Below are positions 41,511-51,710 of a stretch of 64,000 bases of DNA, one piece after another. The DNA lies in the NCBI GenBank assembly GCA_964035575.1, contig OZ037838.1, forward strand, positions 744,001-808,000. Reading direction: 5' to 3'. Each line of letters opens with the position of its first letter. Positions within the stretch are counted from its first letter, which is position 1. The notes below the pieces were generated by a model. That model was given only the letters and a program-made list of their open reading frames with translations, had not been told where the DNA came from and did not search any database. The stretch comes from Rhynchopus sp. YZ270_cl-10. Lineage: Eukaryota; Euglenozoa; Diplonemea; Diplonemida; Diplonemidae. Both the position numbers and the translations under genes were made by a program.

Positions 41511-42602
41511 ATGGATGTGACCTTTGTGCTGGAAGAGTCAGGTGTGACTGCGACAGTGGAGGTGCCGTGCGAGGCGAAGGTTGCAGCGGCAAAGGAGGTT
41601 GCGTGCACGGCGCTTGCTGTCTCGCCTGCGTCTGTCGAGATGCGCATCGGCACGCAGGTGCTGGAGGGGACGTGCCGTCTGCAGGACACTGCGTTTGGTG
41701 CAGGGGTGCAGGTTGTGCTTGCCCGCCGCTTTGCCGACATCAAGTGTCCTGCTGAGTACACTGTAACAGATACGGGAGACTTGTCGCTGTCGCGTTGTGG
41801 GTCGCTCTGCGTCTATAGTAACAGGAGTGGGGAGGTTGTTGGTTTAGACACAGAAACCTTCGACACTGTCTTCTCGTTTGAAGTGGACGCATGCGATGTG
41901 GTCGCTGCACCTGCCATCTCGCAGTGCAAGACACGCTGCTACCTGCCGTGTCATGACCATCTTCTTGAGGTTGCGCTTCCGGGTGGGGAGGTGGTCCGCA
42001 AAGTCGACAGCATCTCGAACGCAGCCTTCGCGTGTGGAAGTGTTGTTGTCTCACAGGGCAGAAACGGCGTCTCTGTGTATGATGAAGACCTGACGTTGCT
42101 CCGCACTCTGTCGTCGGATGAAGTGTGCGGAAATGTTGTAGTGTCGCCCTGCGGTGGGTGGGCGATCACCTCCTCCTGGAAGAAGAAGGCACGTCTGTGG
42201 GATGTGAACACAGGTGTTGCTGTGGCATGTGTGCCTGAGGGCTGGCGGTACGAAGGACTGGCGCTTTCACGGTCTGCCTCTGTCTTTGCTGTGGCGGGGG
42301 AGGACAACGCCGTGCACCTCTACGACCGGAGTGGTGCCGCTCTTGGCAGTATTGATGTGGGTGGGAATTTCCTGGGCATGCGGTTCACTCCGTGTGGCAA
42401 GTACCTAGTGGTCAAAGAGGAATCTGAGGATGAGAATGTACACCTGCACCAGTATGATGTGGCGACCATGTCCTGTGTGCATGAGGTACCGCTTGGTTCG
42501 GTTGTGTCCTTTGCGATATCGCCGTGTTCACGCGCTATTGTGGCCATGCAACGAGATGACGTCATTGTGACGAGACATCTGTACCCACACAACAGTGAGT
42601 GA
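41511..42602 (+). CDS. Ubiquitin-like / WD40-like propeller protein, paralogue U3
   Basis: 363 aa with the common N-terminal beta-grasp segment (residues 1-70 essentially as in U1, with the shorter ARRF junction). Propeller blades include GLDTETFDTVFSFEVDACD, VSVYDEDLTLLRTLSSDEV, KARLWDVNTGVAVACVPEG, VHLYDRSGAALGSIDVGGN and LHQYDVATMSCVHEV, ending HLYPHNSE. The acidic loop is short (EESEDEN). The 3' flank (42603-42857) is shared with U4 and U6. Cytosolic or nuclear by default: no signal peptide or membrane helix. Confidence 0.87.
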   Translation: MDVTFVLEESGVTATVEVPCEAKVAAAKEVACTALAVSPASVEMRIGTQVLEGTCRLQDTAFGAGVQVVLARRFADIKCPAEYTVTDTGDLSLSRCGSLCVYSNRSGEVVGLDTETFDTVFSFEVDACDVVAAPAISQCKTRCYLPCHDHLLEVALPGGEVVRKVDSISNAAFACGSVVVSQGRNGVSVYDEDLTLLRTLSSDEVCGNVVVSPCGGWAITSSWKKKARLWDVNTGVAVACVPEGWRYEGLALSRSASVFAVAGEDNAVHLYDRSGAALGSIDVGGNFLGMRFTPCGKYLVVKEESEDENVHLHQYDVATMSCVHEVPLGSVVSFAISPCSRAIVAMQRDDVIVTRHLYPHNSE

Positions 42603-42857
42603 TGTGTGACCAGGGGAGGGGAGGGAGGGTGGTGATGAATATACCCCAGGGTCCCAGCAAAACAACCCAAGACCCTCAAAACACCCCCAAGAAACCCCTT
42701 TTAGCTTTCCCCCCCGAATGCGAAGAAGAACGCAAAGAAAACTCTTCGCACGCCATCTATGTCTAGGGGGATCAGCCGCGGGTCCACCCACGGTGTTCTG
42801 GTCACGCACCAAAAGGTACACTGCCAGGGCAAGGCATTGTGTCTCGAGTCACTTCTT
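42603..42857 (+). repeat. Shared 3' flank of the paralogue family
   Basis: TGTGTGACCAGGGGAGG, ACCCAAGACCCTCAAAACACC, TTCGCACGCCATCTATGTCTAG and CGGTGTTCTGGTCACGCACC occur in the same order after U4 (46202-46465) and U6 (52854-53052), and partly after U5 (47945-48030). The duplicated unit therefore extends at least 250 bp past the stop. Confidence 0.85.
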
Positions 42858-42913
42858 TTTGCACTTTCTCTTTTTTTGTTAAATACTATGCGCGTTTTTG
42901 TTTATATTTATTA

Positions 42914-43692
42914 TGAAGAAGATAAAACAATAAGCTTGCGATTCTTTTATCGAACAGATTTTATTCTCCACCTCGTACCCGAAAACGTAAACACCACTTT
43001 CAATCAGAGAAAATATTTTTCCTCTCCTATTTTCTTCCACACGCGCTGGTTTTTGTGTTCGCTCATTTTTATCAAAAAGCGTTCTTGCCCTCCGCTCCCT
43101 GCTTTCTTCTTCAAAAGTTATCCCTCATTGGCTTACCTGCTTAATCAATATACAGCCGCCGAGCTGTTACATGAATATAAATTGAAACCGCACTCCTACT
43201 TTTCCTATTTATGTACCTGTGGTACTTATGTTACAATCCTGGTTGATCTCGTGGATTGGACTGTCCAATCCACGTGCACAGATGCCGCATCGGGTACTGG
43301 ATGCTTGTTGTGTGTCACGTGTTTTTCTTACGATATTTCTGCCACGCTCTATGCGGCGTTCTTATGGACGTTTCTCTGACCCCTCCCTCTGGAGCATGAA
43401 CACATGCTTCTTTTAGCTCTGTCAGTACACAGCCAATCGGCGTGCTGCTCTTCTTACGTATCTCTTGTCTTGGACATACATCAGAAAAATATACAAACGT
43501 ATCAAATTCAAAACCCCTGCTGCTGTCACTATTTCCCTAGTTTCGAGTGCAAAAAGTTTCGCCATGTATTTCATTGGAACAATATGACAAACAGGTGCAG
43601 GGTAGTTCCGTGCATATCATAGAACCTGGCACCCTGTGTGTCTCCCAACCAAAAGCGTTGTGTGCGAAGTTTTGAAGGAAGGAATAATAAAA
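42914..43692 (+). repeat. Dispersed repeat, long copy (partner 29983-30330)
   Basis: The ends match the 30-kb copy; the middle (about 43080-43540) is extra. An internal perfect palindrome GTGGATTGGACTGTCCAATCCAC starts at about 43251. Confidence 0.8.
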
Positions 43693-43765
43693 CGTGTGTA
43701 GTATAGTGGGGTTCATCCTCGGGTGTCGACACTAAAACAACTACGTTTTCATAAAACAAAACACG
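43690..43765 (+). repeat. Repeat with tRNA-like A-box
   Basis: GTGTAGTATAGTGGGGTTCATCCTCGG...: TAGTATAGTGG is the classic A-box/D-arm of tRNA-Asp or tRNA-Glu genes. No B-box follows, so it is at most a tRNA-derived relic. Related to 4768, 18824 and 56822. Confidence 0.5.
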
Positions 43766-44676
43766 GCACTTTATTTAGACTTGTCGCCTTTTGGGGCAAC
43801 AGTCCATAGGACGGGTGAGTTGCACCCCCCATGTGAGCAAATGACCTTCATCTAGCTGAGTTTTGAAAGAACCTAATCTCCATGAAGCGCAATGGGGCGG
43901 CTGAGCTACGAAGTCCCCCCTTTTTTTTTGTGTCTCCCCGTTACGCTTTCTTTTCACTGTTCTACCTTTTTTGGGTTTAGGGCACGGTAATTTTTATTTT
44001 TGGTAAGCGTCTGCGTGCGTACTTTTTTTTTGAGATTCCAGGAAAAAAATTATGCAGAAAAAAAAATTATAAAGGGGGGCCCTCAATAACTCAACAATGT
44101 ATTTTAGGTAAAAAAAATGTACATTTTTCAGCGCAAATTGACCCCATCACAGCACACACAGACTCCTGAGAGCCGAAATCAAAAAAAAAAAAAATTCCCC
44201 CGATTTTTTGTGGGCAAAAATTGGTGGGAAAATATTTTTGGTACCTGTATTTCCCCCACTGTAATTTTCCTCTATAATTTTTTTCACCACTCATAATTTT
44301 TTTTACTGCATAATTTTTTTTTGCGTGCGTGCGTACTTTTTTTTTGAGAAGTGCTCTGACGCTTACCAAGAAAAAAAGTTACCGTGCCCTTATCCATTTT
44401 TATTGCTGTTTTTCTCACTCTATGATTCCACTGCTAGTACGCCTTTTTCCATGCTACAGGAGGATTGGCCACTCCAATATGCATGAAGTTGTCAACTGTT
44501 TTTGTCCCGAAGGTCAATACGGAAGCATTCTTCTGCAAACACTGCTAAAGGAAGTTCGCGTGGGTGTCTCTGTATGAGGTGACCGCAGACACATTTGTGC
44601 AAAAGGCCTTTGTATAGGTACAAACAAATCACCCCCCAAACAAAATAAAATAGAAAAAGGACTCTGCCACCTCCTA
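43766..44676. other. Intergenic, no gene seen
   Basis: AT-rich with many A and T runs. GCGTGCGTACTTTTTTTTTGAGA occurs twice (about 44009 and 44325). Confidence 0.5.
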
Positions 44677-44795
44677 CTGCAAAGCGTACTCCTTCTGCTT
44701 GAAGGGTGCTCCTTCTATTTGCTCTCTTTTAAGGATCCTGTGAAGCAAAATCGTGGTTGCTATCTAGTGATAGTAGTCTAAAATCAAACAAAACT
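44677..44795 (+). repeat. Poly(A)-ended repeat, copy 2
   Basis: Carries an internal partial duplication of CTCCTTCT relative to the copy at 18684, then GGATCCTGTGAAGC and TAGTCTAAAATCAAAC. Confidence 0.7.
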
Positions 44796-44910
44796 TTCTC
44801 GTCTTTTCGCCTGAGCTGGAGACACTGCAACTTGCCAAACGCACAGCATCTGAGGTAGCTACACTGCCTGGCATCCTCATCCTGTTCCTTCTACACCACT
44901 GTGTGTTTGC

Positions 44911-45043
44911 CGCAGGGTATCTTCAAATTGCTTTCTTTATCAGAGTTTGTTGAAACACGTATTTAACCCACCAACCTTCTTATTTGTCGTTGCGAAGTGA
45001 CACCACCAACCATCACATCAAACACAACAGACCCCTTAACAAT
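44911..45043 (+). promoter_or_regulatory. Type-A leader of paralogue U4
   Basis: Same block as before U1, including CGTATTTAACCC (about 44959). Upstream of it lies the inverted copy of the 34461 repeat, so the homology with the U1 region breaks at about 44910. Confidence 0.65.
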
Positions 45044-45046
45044 ATG

Positions 45047-46201
45047 ATGGATGTAACCTTTGTGCTGGAAGAGTCAGGCGTGACTGCGACAGCGGAGGTG
45101 CCGTGCGAGGCGGACGTTGCAGCGGCAAAGGAGGTTGCGTGCACGGCGCTTGCTGTCTCGCCTGCGTCTGTCGAGATGCGCATCGGCACGCAGGTGCTGG
45201 AGGGGACGTGCCGTCTGCAGGACACTGCGTTTGATGCAGGGGTGCAGGTTGTGCTTGCCCGCCCTCGCTTTGCCGACATCAAGTGTCCTGCTGAGCACAG
45301 TCTACTGAAGGAAGATAGGTTGTCGCTGTCGCGTTGTGGAACGCTCTGCGTCTATAGTCAGGACCGGAGTAGGCATGTTGGCGGCTTCGACACAGAAACC
45401 TTCGACACTGTCTTCTCGTTTGAAGCGGACGCATTGAAAGTGTTCGGTGCGCCTGCCATCTCGCAGTGCAAGACACGCTGCTACCTGGCGTGTGGGCGTC
45501 ACCTTCTTAAGGTTGCGCTTCCGGGTGGGGAGGTGCTCCGCAAACTCGACGACTCCTCGTACTCAGTGTTCGCGTGTGGCGGTGTTGTTGTCTCGAAGGG
45601 CAAAGATATCGATGTGTATGACGAAGACCTGACGTTGCTCCGCTCTCTCTCGCACGAAAGGTGCAGGGAGGTGGCTGTGTCGGACTGTGGTGGGTGGGTG
45701 ATCACCTCTTCCGACAAGGAGAAGAACACACGTTTGTGGGATGTGAACACAGGTGAAGCTGTGGCATGTGTGCCTGTGGAGCGGTGGGATGGGAGTCGGT
45801 ACGGAGGAGTGGCGCTTTCACGGTCTGGCTCTGTTTTTGCTGTGGGGACCTCTGACAAAGTGCACCTATTTGATTGGAGTGGTGTGGCTATGAGCACCTT
45901 TGCACCGGACACAGGCACTTACTTCTGCGGCATGCAGTTCACCCCGTGTGGGAAGTACCTTGTGATGAGGGTAGTTGCGCAATCTGATTCTATCGTTGCT
46001 GGTCACGATCATTATGCTTACGAAGTTCACCTGCACCAGTATGATGTGGCGACCATGTCCTGTGTGCATGTGATACCTCGAATCTATGGTGAGTCATTTG
46101 CGATATCGCCATGTTCACGTGTTGTTGTGGCTGTGGAATCAGAGACGCAACGAGATGCCGTCATTGTGACGAGACATCTGTACCCACACAACAGTGAGTG
46201 A
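45047..46201 (+). CDS. Ubiquitin-like / WD40-like propeller protein, paralogue U4
   Basis: 384 aa, the longest member. N-terminal beta-grasp segment with TATAEVPCEADVAAAKEV (Asp where most have Lys, as in U6). It shares with U6 the blade string HVGGFDTETFDTVFSFEAD and GRHLLKVALPGGEVLRK, so U4 and U6 are the closest pair. Further blades: NTRLWDVNTGEAVACVPVE, VHLFDWSGVAMSTFAPDTG and FCGMQFTPCGKYLVMRV. Ends HLYPHNSE. An upstream in-frame ATG (44984) lies in the leader. Confidence 0.87.
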   Translation: MDVTFVLEESGVTATAEVPCEADVAAAKEVACTALAVSPASVEMRIGTQVLEGTCRLQDTAFDAGVQVVLARPRFADIKCPAEHSLLKEDRLSLSRCGTLCVYSQDRSRHVGGFDTETFDTVFSFEADALKVFGAPAISQCKTRCYLACGRHLLKVALPGGEVLRKLDDSSYSVFACGGVVVSKGKDIDVYDEDLTLLRSLSHERCREVAVSDCGGWVITSSDKEKNTRLWDVNTGEAVACVPVERWDGSRYGGVALSRSGSVFAVGTSDKVHLFDWSGVAMSTFAPDTGTYFCGMQFTPCGKYLVMRVVAQSDSIVAGHDHYAYEVHLHQYDVATMSCVHVIPRIYGESFAISPCSRVVVAVESETQRDAVIVTRHLYPHNSE

Positions 46202-46731
46202 TGTGTGACCAGGGGAGGGGAGGGAGGGTGGTGATGAATATACCCCAAGGTACCAGCAAAACAACCCAAGACCCTCAAAACACCCCCAAGAAACCCCTTT
46301 TAGCTTTCCCCCTCGAATGCGAAGAAGAATGCAAAGAAAACTCTTCGCACGCCATCTATGTCTAGGGGGATCAGCCGCGGGTCCACCCACGGTGTTCTGG
46401 TCACGCACCAAAAGGTACACTGCCAGGGCAAGGCAACAAGATTGTATCTCGAGTCACTTCTTTTCGCACTTTCTCTTCTTTTCGCCTGAGCTGGACGTTA
46501 TGCACAGACGCTGCATAGTGTTGACTCATTATGGATCAGGTGTGTACCTCCACAGTGTGTGACCACCTTCGTTTCCCAGGGTTAGCCATCCCAGCACTTT
46601 TCATCCTCAGGCCAAGACCTTCACAGGGTTTCTGGAGGAAGTGCCACGAAAGGACCCCCGGATGCAGTTTTAGGTCCAGCCCACTACTGGGACTGTGGAT
46701 CCTTGTCAAACCACAATGACTGTGTGTTTGC

Positions 46732-46861
46732 CGCAGGGTATCTTCAAATTGCTTGCTTTGTCAGAGGTTGTTGAAGCACGTATTTAACCCACCAACCTTC
46801 TTATTTGTCGTTGCGAAGTGACACCAACCATCACATCAAACACAACAGAGCCCTTAACAAT
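46732..46861 (+). promoter_or_regulatory. Type-A leader of paralogue U5
   Basis: Same block as before U1 and U4 (CGTATTTAACCC at about 46780), with one ACC missing from the ACCACC before AACCATCAC. Confidence 0.65.
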
Positions 46862-46864
46862 ATG

Positions 46865-47944
46865 ATGGATGTGACCTTTGTGCTGGAAGAGTCAGGTGTG
46901 ACTGCGACAGTGGAGGTGCCGTGCGAGGCGAAGGTTGCAGCGGCAAAGGAGGTTGCGTGCACGGCGCTTGCTGTCTCGCCTGCGTCTGTCGAGATGCGCA
47001 TCGGCACGCAGGTGCTGGAGGGGACGTGCCGTCTGCAGGACACTGCGTTTGATTCAGGGGTGCAGGTTGTGCTTGCCTGCCCTCGCTTTGCCGACATCAA
47101 GTGTCCTGCTCAGTACAATTTCGAGAGGTCATCGAGGCAAGTAGCGATGTCGCTGTCACGTTGTGGAACGCTCTGCATCTATGTTTGCGATACGAATGTT
47201 GTTGGCTTCGACACAGAAACCTTTGCCTGTGTCTTGGAGTTCAACATACCCCATATGGTGCTAGGTCCGCCTACCATCTCGCAGTGCAAGACACGCTGCT
47301 ACCTGCGGTGTGAAGATCACCTTCTCAAGGTTGCGCTTCCGGGTGGGGAGGTGGTCCGCAAAGTCCACGGCTACTCGGGGTCAGAGTCAGTGTTTGCGTG
47401 CGGCAGTGTTGTCTCGAAGGGCAAAGACGGCGTCTCTGTGTATGACGAAGACCTGACGTTGCTCCGCTCTCTCTCGCACGAAGGGTGCTGGGACATGGCA
47501 GTGTCGGGCTGTGGTGGGTGGGTGATCACCTCTTCCGACAAGGAGAAGAACGTACGTTTGTGGGATGTGAACACAGGTGAAGCTGTGGCATGTGTGCCTG
47601 CGGGGGCGTGGTGTGTACTGGCGCTTTCACGGTTTGCCTCTGTCTTTGCTGTGGAGGGACGTGGCATCGTGCAGCTCTATGATTGGAGTGGTGTGGCTCT
47701 TCGCAGTTTTGCTGTGGACGGGGATATCTGGGGCATGCAGTTCACCCCATGTGGGAAGTACCTTGTGGTGCAGGCATCACTCATGCTGCACCAGTATGAT
47801 GTGGCAACCATGTCCTGTGTGCGTGTGATACCGCCAACTCATGTTTCGTCATTTGTGATATCACCGTGTTCACGTGTTGTTGTGGTTATGCAATCAGATG
47901 GCATCATTGTGACAAGGCATCTGTACCCACACAACAGTGAGTGA
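46865..47944 (+). CDS. Ubiquitin-like / WD40-like propeller protein, paralogue U5
   Basis: 359 aa, the shortest member. The beta-grasp part is near-identical to U1. The first blade differs most (VGFDTETFACVLEFNIPHM in place of the FDTVFSFEV form) and the loop before LHQYDVATMSCV is reduced to QASLM. Other blades: SVYDEDLTLLRSLSHEGC, NVRLWDVNTGEAVACVPAG and VQLYDWSGVALRSFAVDGD. Ends HLYPHNSE. The gap from U4 is 663 bp, the tightest A-type spacing. Confidence 0.87.
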   Translation: MDVTFVLEESGVTATVEVPCEAKVAAAKEVACTALAVSPASVEMRIGTQVLEGTCRLQDTAFDSGVQVVLACPRFADIKCPAQYNFERSSRQVAMSLSRCGTLCIYVCDTNVVGFDTETFACVLEFNIPHMVLGPPTISQCKTRCYLRCEDHLLKVALPGGEVVRKVHGYSGSESVFACGSVVSKGKDGVSVYDEDLTLLRSLSHEGCWDMAVSGCGGWVITSSDKEKNVRLWDVNTGEAVACVPAGAWCVLALSRFASVFAVEGRGIVQLYDWSGVALRSFAVDGDIWGMQFTPCGKYLVVQASLMLHQYDVATMSCVRVIPPTHVSSFVISPCSRVVVVMQSDGIIVTRHLYPHNSE

Positions 47945-48179
47945 TGTGTGACCAGGGGAGGTGGTGCATACAACCCAGGGTGCCAGCAAAACAACCCAAG
48001 ACCCTCAAAACACCCCCAAGAAACTCCCCTTTCAGCCCTGTTGCTTTTCTCTTGTTAGACTGCCACAAGTCGCCCACCTCACACGCTGCCCATGCGGCGC
48101 TCTCGTGTGGGTGACAGATCGCGATGCTGAGTATCATTTTCCATTCGTCACCTCACAACGAGAACCACCACAGACCCAC

Positions 48180-48205
48180 AAACAACCCACACCTCATCTT
48201 AGGGG
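48180..48205 (+). promoter_or_regulatory. Orphan type-B leader fragment
   Basis: AAACAACCCACACCTCATCT matches the leader before U3, but no gene follows; the homology ends at TCTT. It suggests a deleted family member downstream of U5. Confidence 0.55.
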
Positions 48206-48777
48206 ATGGCTAGCTACCATGAACCCCTGTCCAAAGTATTAATATTTCTCGAAAATTCTCTAAGTACACAGAAAACACACGGGTGTGCCCCAAAACACAT
48301 TTTTTCCAGTGTCCCGCAGTGTCCCACCACTTTTTTTCGCTTTTTGTGGGAAAAAAAATACAAAAAAAAATACATGGTTCTGTAGGGGCCGAGTACAATG
48401 GCGTTTTTCACGTGATTTTCATGATTTTTCAAAGTGGCCAAATATCATGTAAAATACTGCCTCCCACCCAACATTCTCTCCACAACGTCGTTCTGACACC
48501 CATATGTCCAAACAAAAGATGTTTTTATATATTTTTTTCCACACCCAGCGTATCATAAAAATGCACATATCCACCAAAATCCACTAACCCACCGCAGGCA
48601 AATTTCTTAACGATGTGTACTTCTGAATTGATGCTGAGGGATTATGCGGCAACCGCTGCGTAGTTCTGTGGGGTAAAACGCCACCTGGGGTCACAAGGCC
48701 CAGGCTCCTACCTTTACAGGTAGGAGAGCTGTTGAGTGACCCATCGGACAATCGTTTGAGGGGTCTTGGTGAAGAAT
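48206..48777. other. Intergenic, no gene seen
   Basis: AT-rich with A and T runs. A small hairpin CTCCTACCTTTACAGGTAGGAG lies at about 48707-48728, just before the satellite. Confidence 0.5.
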
Positions 48778-50708
48778 TTCGAAAATTGATAAAAACGAAT
48801 AAGCGTCTCACAATTGAACCCAGATTCTGCTCCAGATGTGATGTCTTGGTCTGTTTCTGCCTGAATTGTGTAAGGGGGCCCGATTTTGTTGCGGAAAATT
48901 ACGAAAATTATTGAAAACCAATAAGCGCCTCACAATTGAACCCAGATTCTGCTCCAGATGCGATGTTTTGGTCTGTTTCTGCCTGAATTGTGTAAGGGGG
49001 CCCGATTTTGTTGCGATAAATTACGAAAATTGATGAAAACAAATATGCGTCTCACAATTGAACCCAGATTCTGCTCCAGATACGATGTTTTGATGTGTTT
49101 CTGCCTGAATTGTGTAAGGGGGCCCGATTTTGTTGCGGAAAATTACGAAAATTATTGAAAACCAATAAGCGCCTCACAATTGAACCCAAATTCTGCTCCA
49201 GATGCGATGTTTTGGTATGTTTCTGCCTGAATTGTGTAAGGGGGCCCGATTTTGTTGCGGAAAATTACGAAAATTATTGAAAACCAATAAGCGCCTCACA
49301 ATTGAACCCAGATTCTGCTCCAGATGCGATGTTTTGGTATGTTTCTGCCTGAATTGTGTAAGGGGGCCCGATTTTGTTGCGGAAAATTACGAAAATTGAT
49401 GAAAACAAATATGCGTCTCACAATTGAACCCAGATTCTGCTCCAGATGCGATGTTTTGATGTGTTTCTGCCTGAATTGTGTAAGGGGCCCCGATTTTGTT
49501 GCGGAAAATTACGAAAATTATTGAAAACCAATAAGCGCCTCACAATTGAACCCAGATTCTGCTCCAGATACGATGTTTTGATGTGTTTCTGCCTGAATTG
49601 TGTAAGGGGGCCCGATTTTGTTGCGGAAAATTACGAAAATTATTGAAAACCAATAAGCGCCTCACAATTGAACCCAAATTCTGCTCCAGATGCGATGTTT
49701 TGGTATGTTTCTGCCTGAATTGTGTAAGGGGGCCCGATTTTGTTGCGGAAAATTACGAAAATTATTGAAAACCAATAAGCGCCTCACAATTGAACCCAGA
49801 TTCTGCTCCAGATGCGATGTTTTGGTATGTTTCTGCCTGAATTGTGTAAGGGGGCCCGATTTTGTTGCGGAAAATTACGAAAATTGATGAAAACAAATAT
49901 GCGTCTCACAATTGAACCCAGATTCTGCTCCAGATGCGATGTTTTGATGTGTTTCTGCCTGAATTGTGTAAGGGGCCCCGATTTTGTTGCGGAAAATTAC
50001 GAAAATTATTGAAAACCAATAAGCGCCTCACAATTGAACCCAGATTCTGCTCCAGATACGATGTTTTGATGTGTTTCTGCCTGAATTGTGTAAGGGGGCC
50101 CGATTTTGTTGCGGAAAATTACGAAAATTATTGAAAACCAATAAGCGCCTCACAATTGAACCCAAATTCTGCTCCAGATGCGATGTTTTGGTATGTTTCT
50201 GCCTGAATTGTGTAAGGGGGCCCGATTTTGTTGCGGAAAATTACGAAAATTATTGAAAACCAATAAGCGCCTCACAATTGAACCCAGATTCTGCTCCAGA
50301 TGCGATGTTTTGGTATGTTTCTGCCTGAATTGTGTAAGGGGGCCCGATTTTGTTGCGGAAAATTACGAAAATTGATGAAAACAAATATGCGTCTCACAAT
50401 TGAACCCAGATTCTGCTCCAGATGCGATGTTTTGATGTGTTTCTGCCTGAATTGTGTAAGGGGCCCCGATTTTGTTGCGGAAAATTACGAAAATTATTGA
50501 AAACCAATAAGCGCCTCACAATTGAACCCAGATTCTGCTCCAGATACGATGTTTTGATGTGTTTCTGCCTGAATTGTGTAAGGGGGCCCGATTTTGTTGC
50601 GGAAAATTACGAAAATTGATGAAAACTAATATGCGTCTCACAATTGAACCCAGATTCTGCTCCAGATTCGATGTTTTGATGTGTTTCTGCCTGAATTGTG
50701 TAAGGGGG
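48778..50708 (+). repeat. 122-bp satellite, ~16 copies, 488-bp higher-order period
   Basis: A tandem unit of 122 bp containing CACAATTGAACCCAGATTCT, GCGATGTTTTG and TGTGTAAGGGGGCCCGATTT. Four monomer types differing by single bases recur in fixed order, so identical blocks repeat every 488 bp (for example 49095, 49583, 50071). Each unit gives a 61-66-aa open frame, but 122 is not a multiple of 3, so a long protein is impossible; treat it as non-coding. The first and last units are degenerate. Confidence 0.97.
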
Positions 50709-51664
50709 TAACGTGTTCTTTATAAGATTGTCTGATGGAGGCAGTATCGGCGACAGTGGGGGAAATAGAGGGGGGTATGAGTTCAGAGAGACTGGGGTTA
50801 TTGTCTCAGGACCGAGTCAGGTAGTTGAACTTCATCCTTTTTTAAATAGTGTGGATCTTTGCAGTCGTCGGTTATGTCTGAAAATTCTTAAGTCCACTTT
50901 GTGAGGGCCTTTCATTAACATTAAAGGCCACTTTTGTTTTTTTTTTTCACGAATTGTTTCTCTCTCGCCTTGTCTTCATTTCAAGTTATGCCACACCCCT
51001 CTCAGCAGCCTGCTGATCAGAGTAAATGTTAAAGTATCAGCCTTTCTAGGTGTTCTTGAGTGAACAATGCAAGCATCCTCTCCAAAGCTTTTCTGTTGCG
51101 ATTCTTTCTATTTGTTCCGATTTAGCCTTTTCACAAGTTGTGTAATATTTGCAAGCACTCTGTTTTGTCAGTTTCTCTTCCTTCTTCGACCAACAAAGAT
51201 ACCACACCACCCCAGACCCTTTCCAATTTTTCATTTCCTCTATTCTTCCCATCCAAGCCCTCCCCACACAATTCTGTTCCAGATGTAAATCTTGCCATAA
51301 TTAAACCATTTCTGTAATCTGTGATCGTGCCGCAGGCGCAAGTGGCACTTGAAACATTTGAAACAACATTGTATTGTGCTAATTGGTCGCCACCTGAAGT
51401 ATCCGTAATTGAACTAGTTATCAAATCTGTGGTCAGTCTCATGGACGAATCATTGAATGCTGCATGCGCTGCCGACAATTGAAACGTTTGAAACAATATT
51501 GTATTGTACCAATTCACGCGAGAGCCCCCAACCCCAAAATTCTGGGAGGAAAAAAAGGGGGAAATAAAAAATAAAAAAAAAATAAAAAAAATGCCGGAAA
51601 ACGCCTAAGTACAAAATAATACTTTGGACAGCTTTTTGTGAAGGAATTACCCTAGCTATCCACC
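50709..51664. other. Intergenic, no gene seen
   Basis: Contains a diverged ~37-bp direct repeat, 51350-51388 and 51481-51516 (GAAACRTTTGAAACAAYATTGTATTGT), about 130 bp apart. Confidence 0.5.
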
Positions 51665-51710
51665 CCCTACTCATCTCCTCACAGAGGGGCAACAAGAAGA
51701 AGACAAAACA
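51665..51710 (+). promoter_or_regulatory. Type-B leader of paralogue U6
   Basis: CTCATCTCCTCACAGAGGGGCAACAAGAAGAAG...: a slightly diverged version of the U2/U3 leader, again ending in a CAG that could be a 3' splice site. Confidence 0.55.

Noticed and set aside
48732-50619. Series of 60-66-aa ORFs
   Set aside because: One per 122-bp satellite unit and frame-incompatible between units.
48778-50708. CRISPR array
   Set aside because: Units are contiguous 122-bp copies without unique spacers, in a eukaryotic context.
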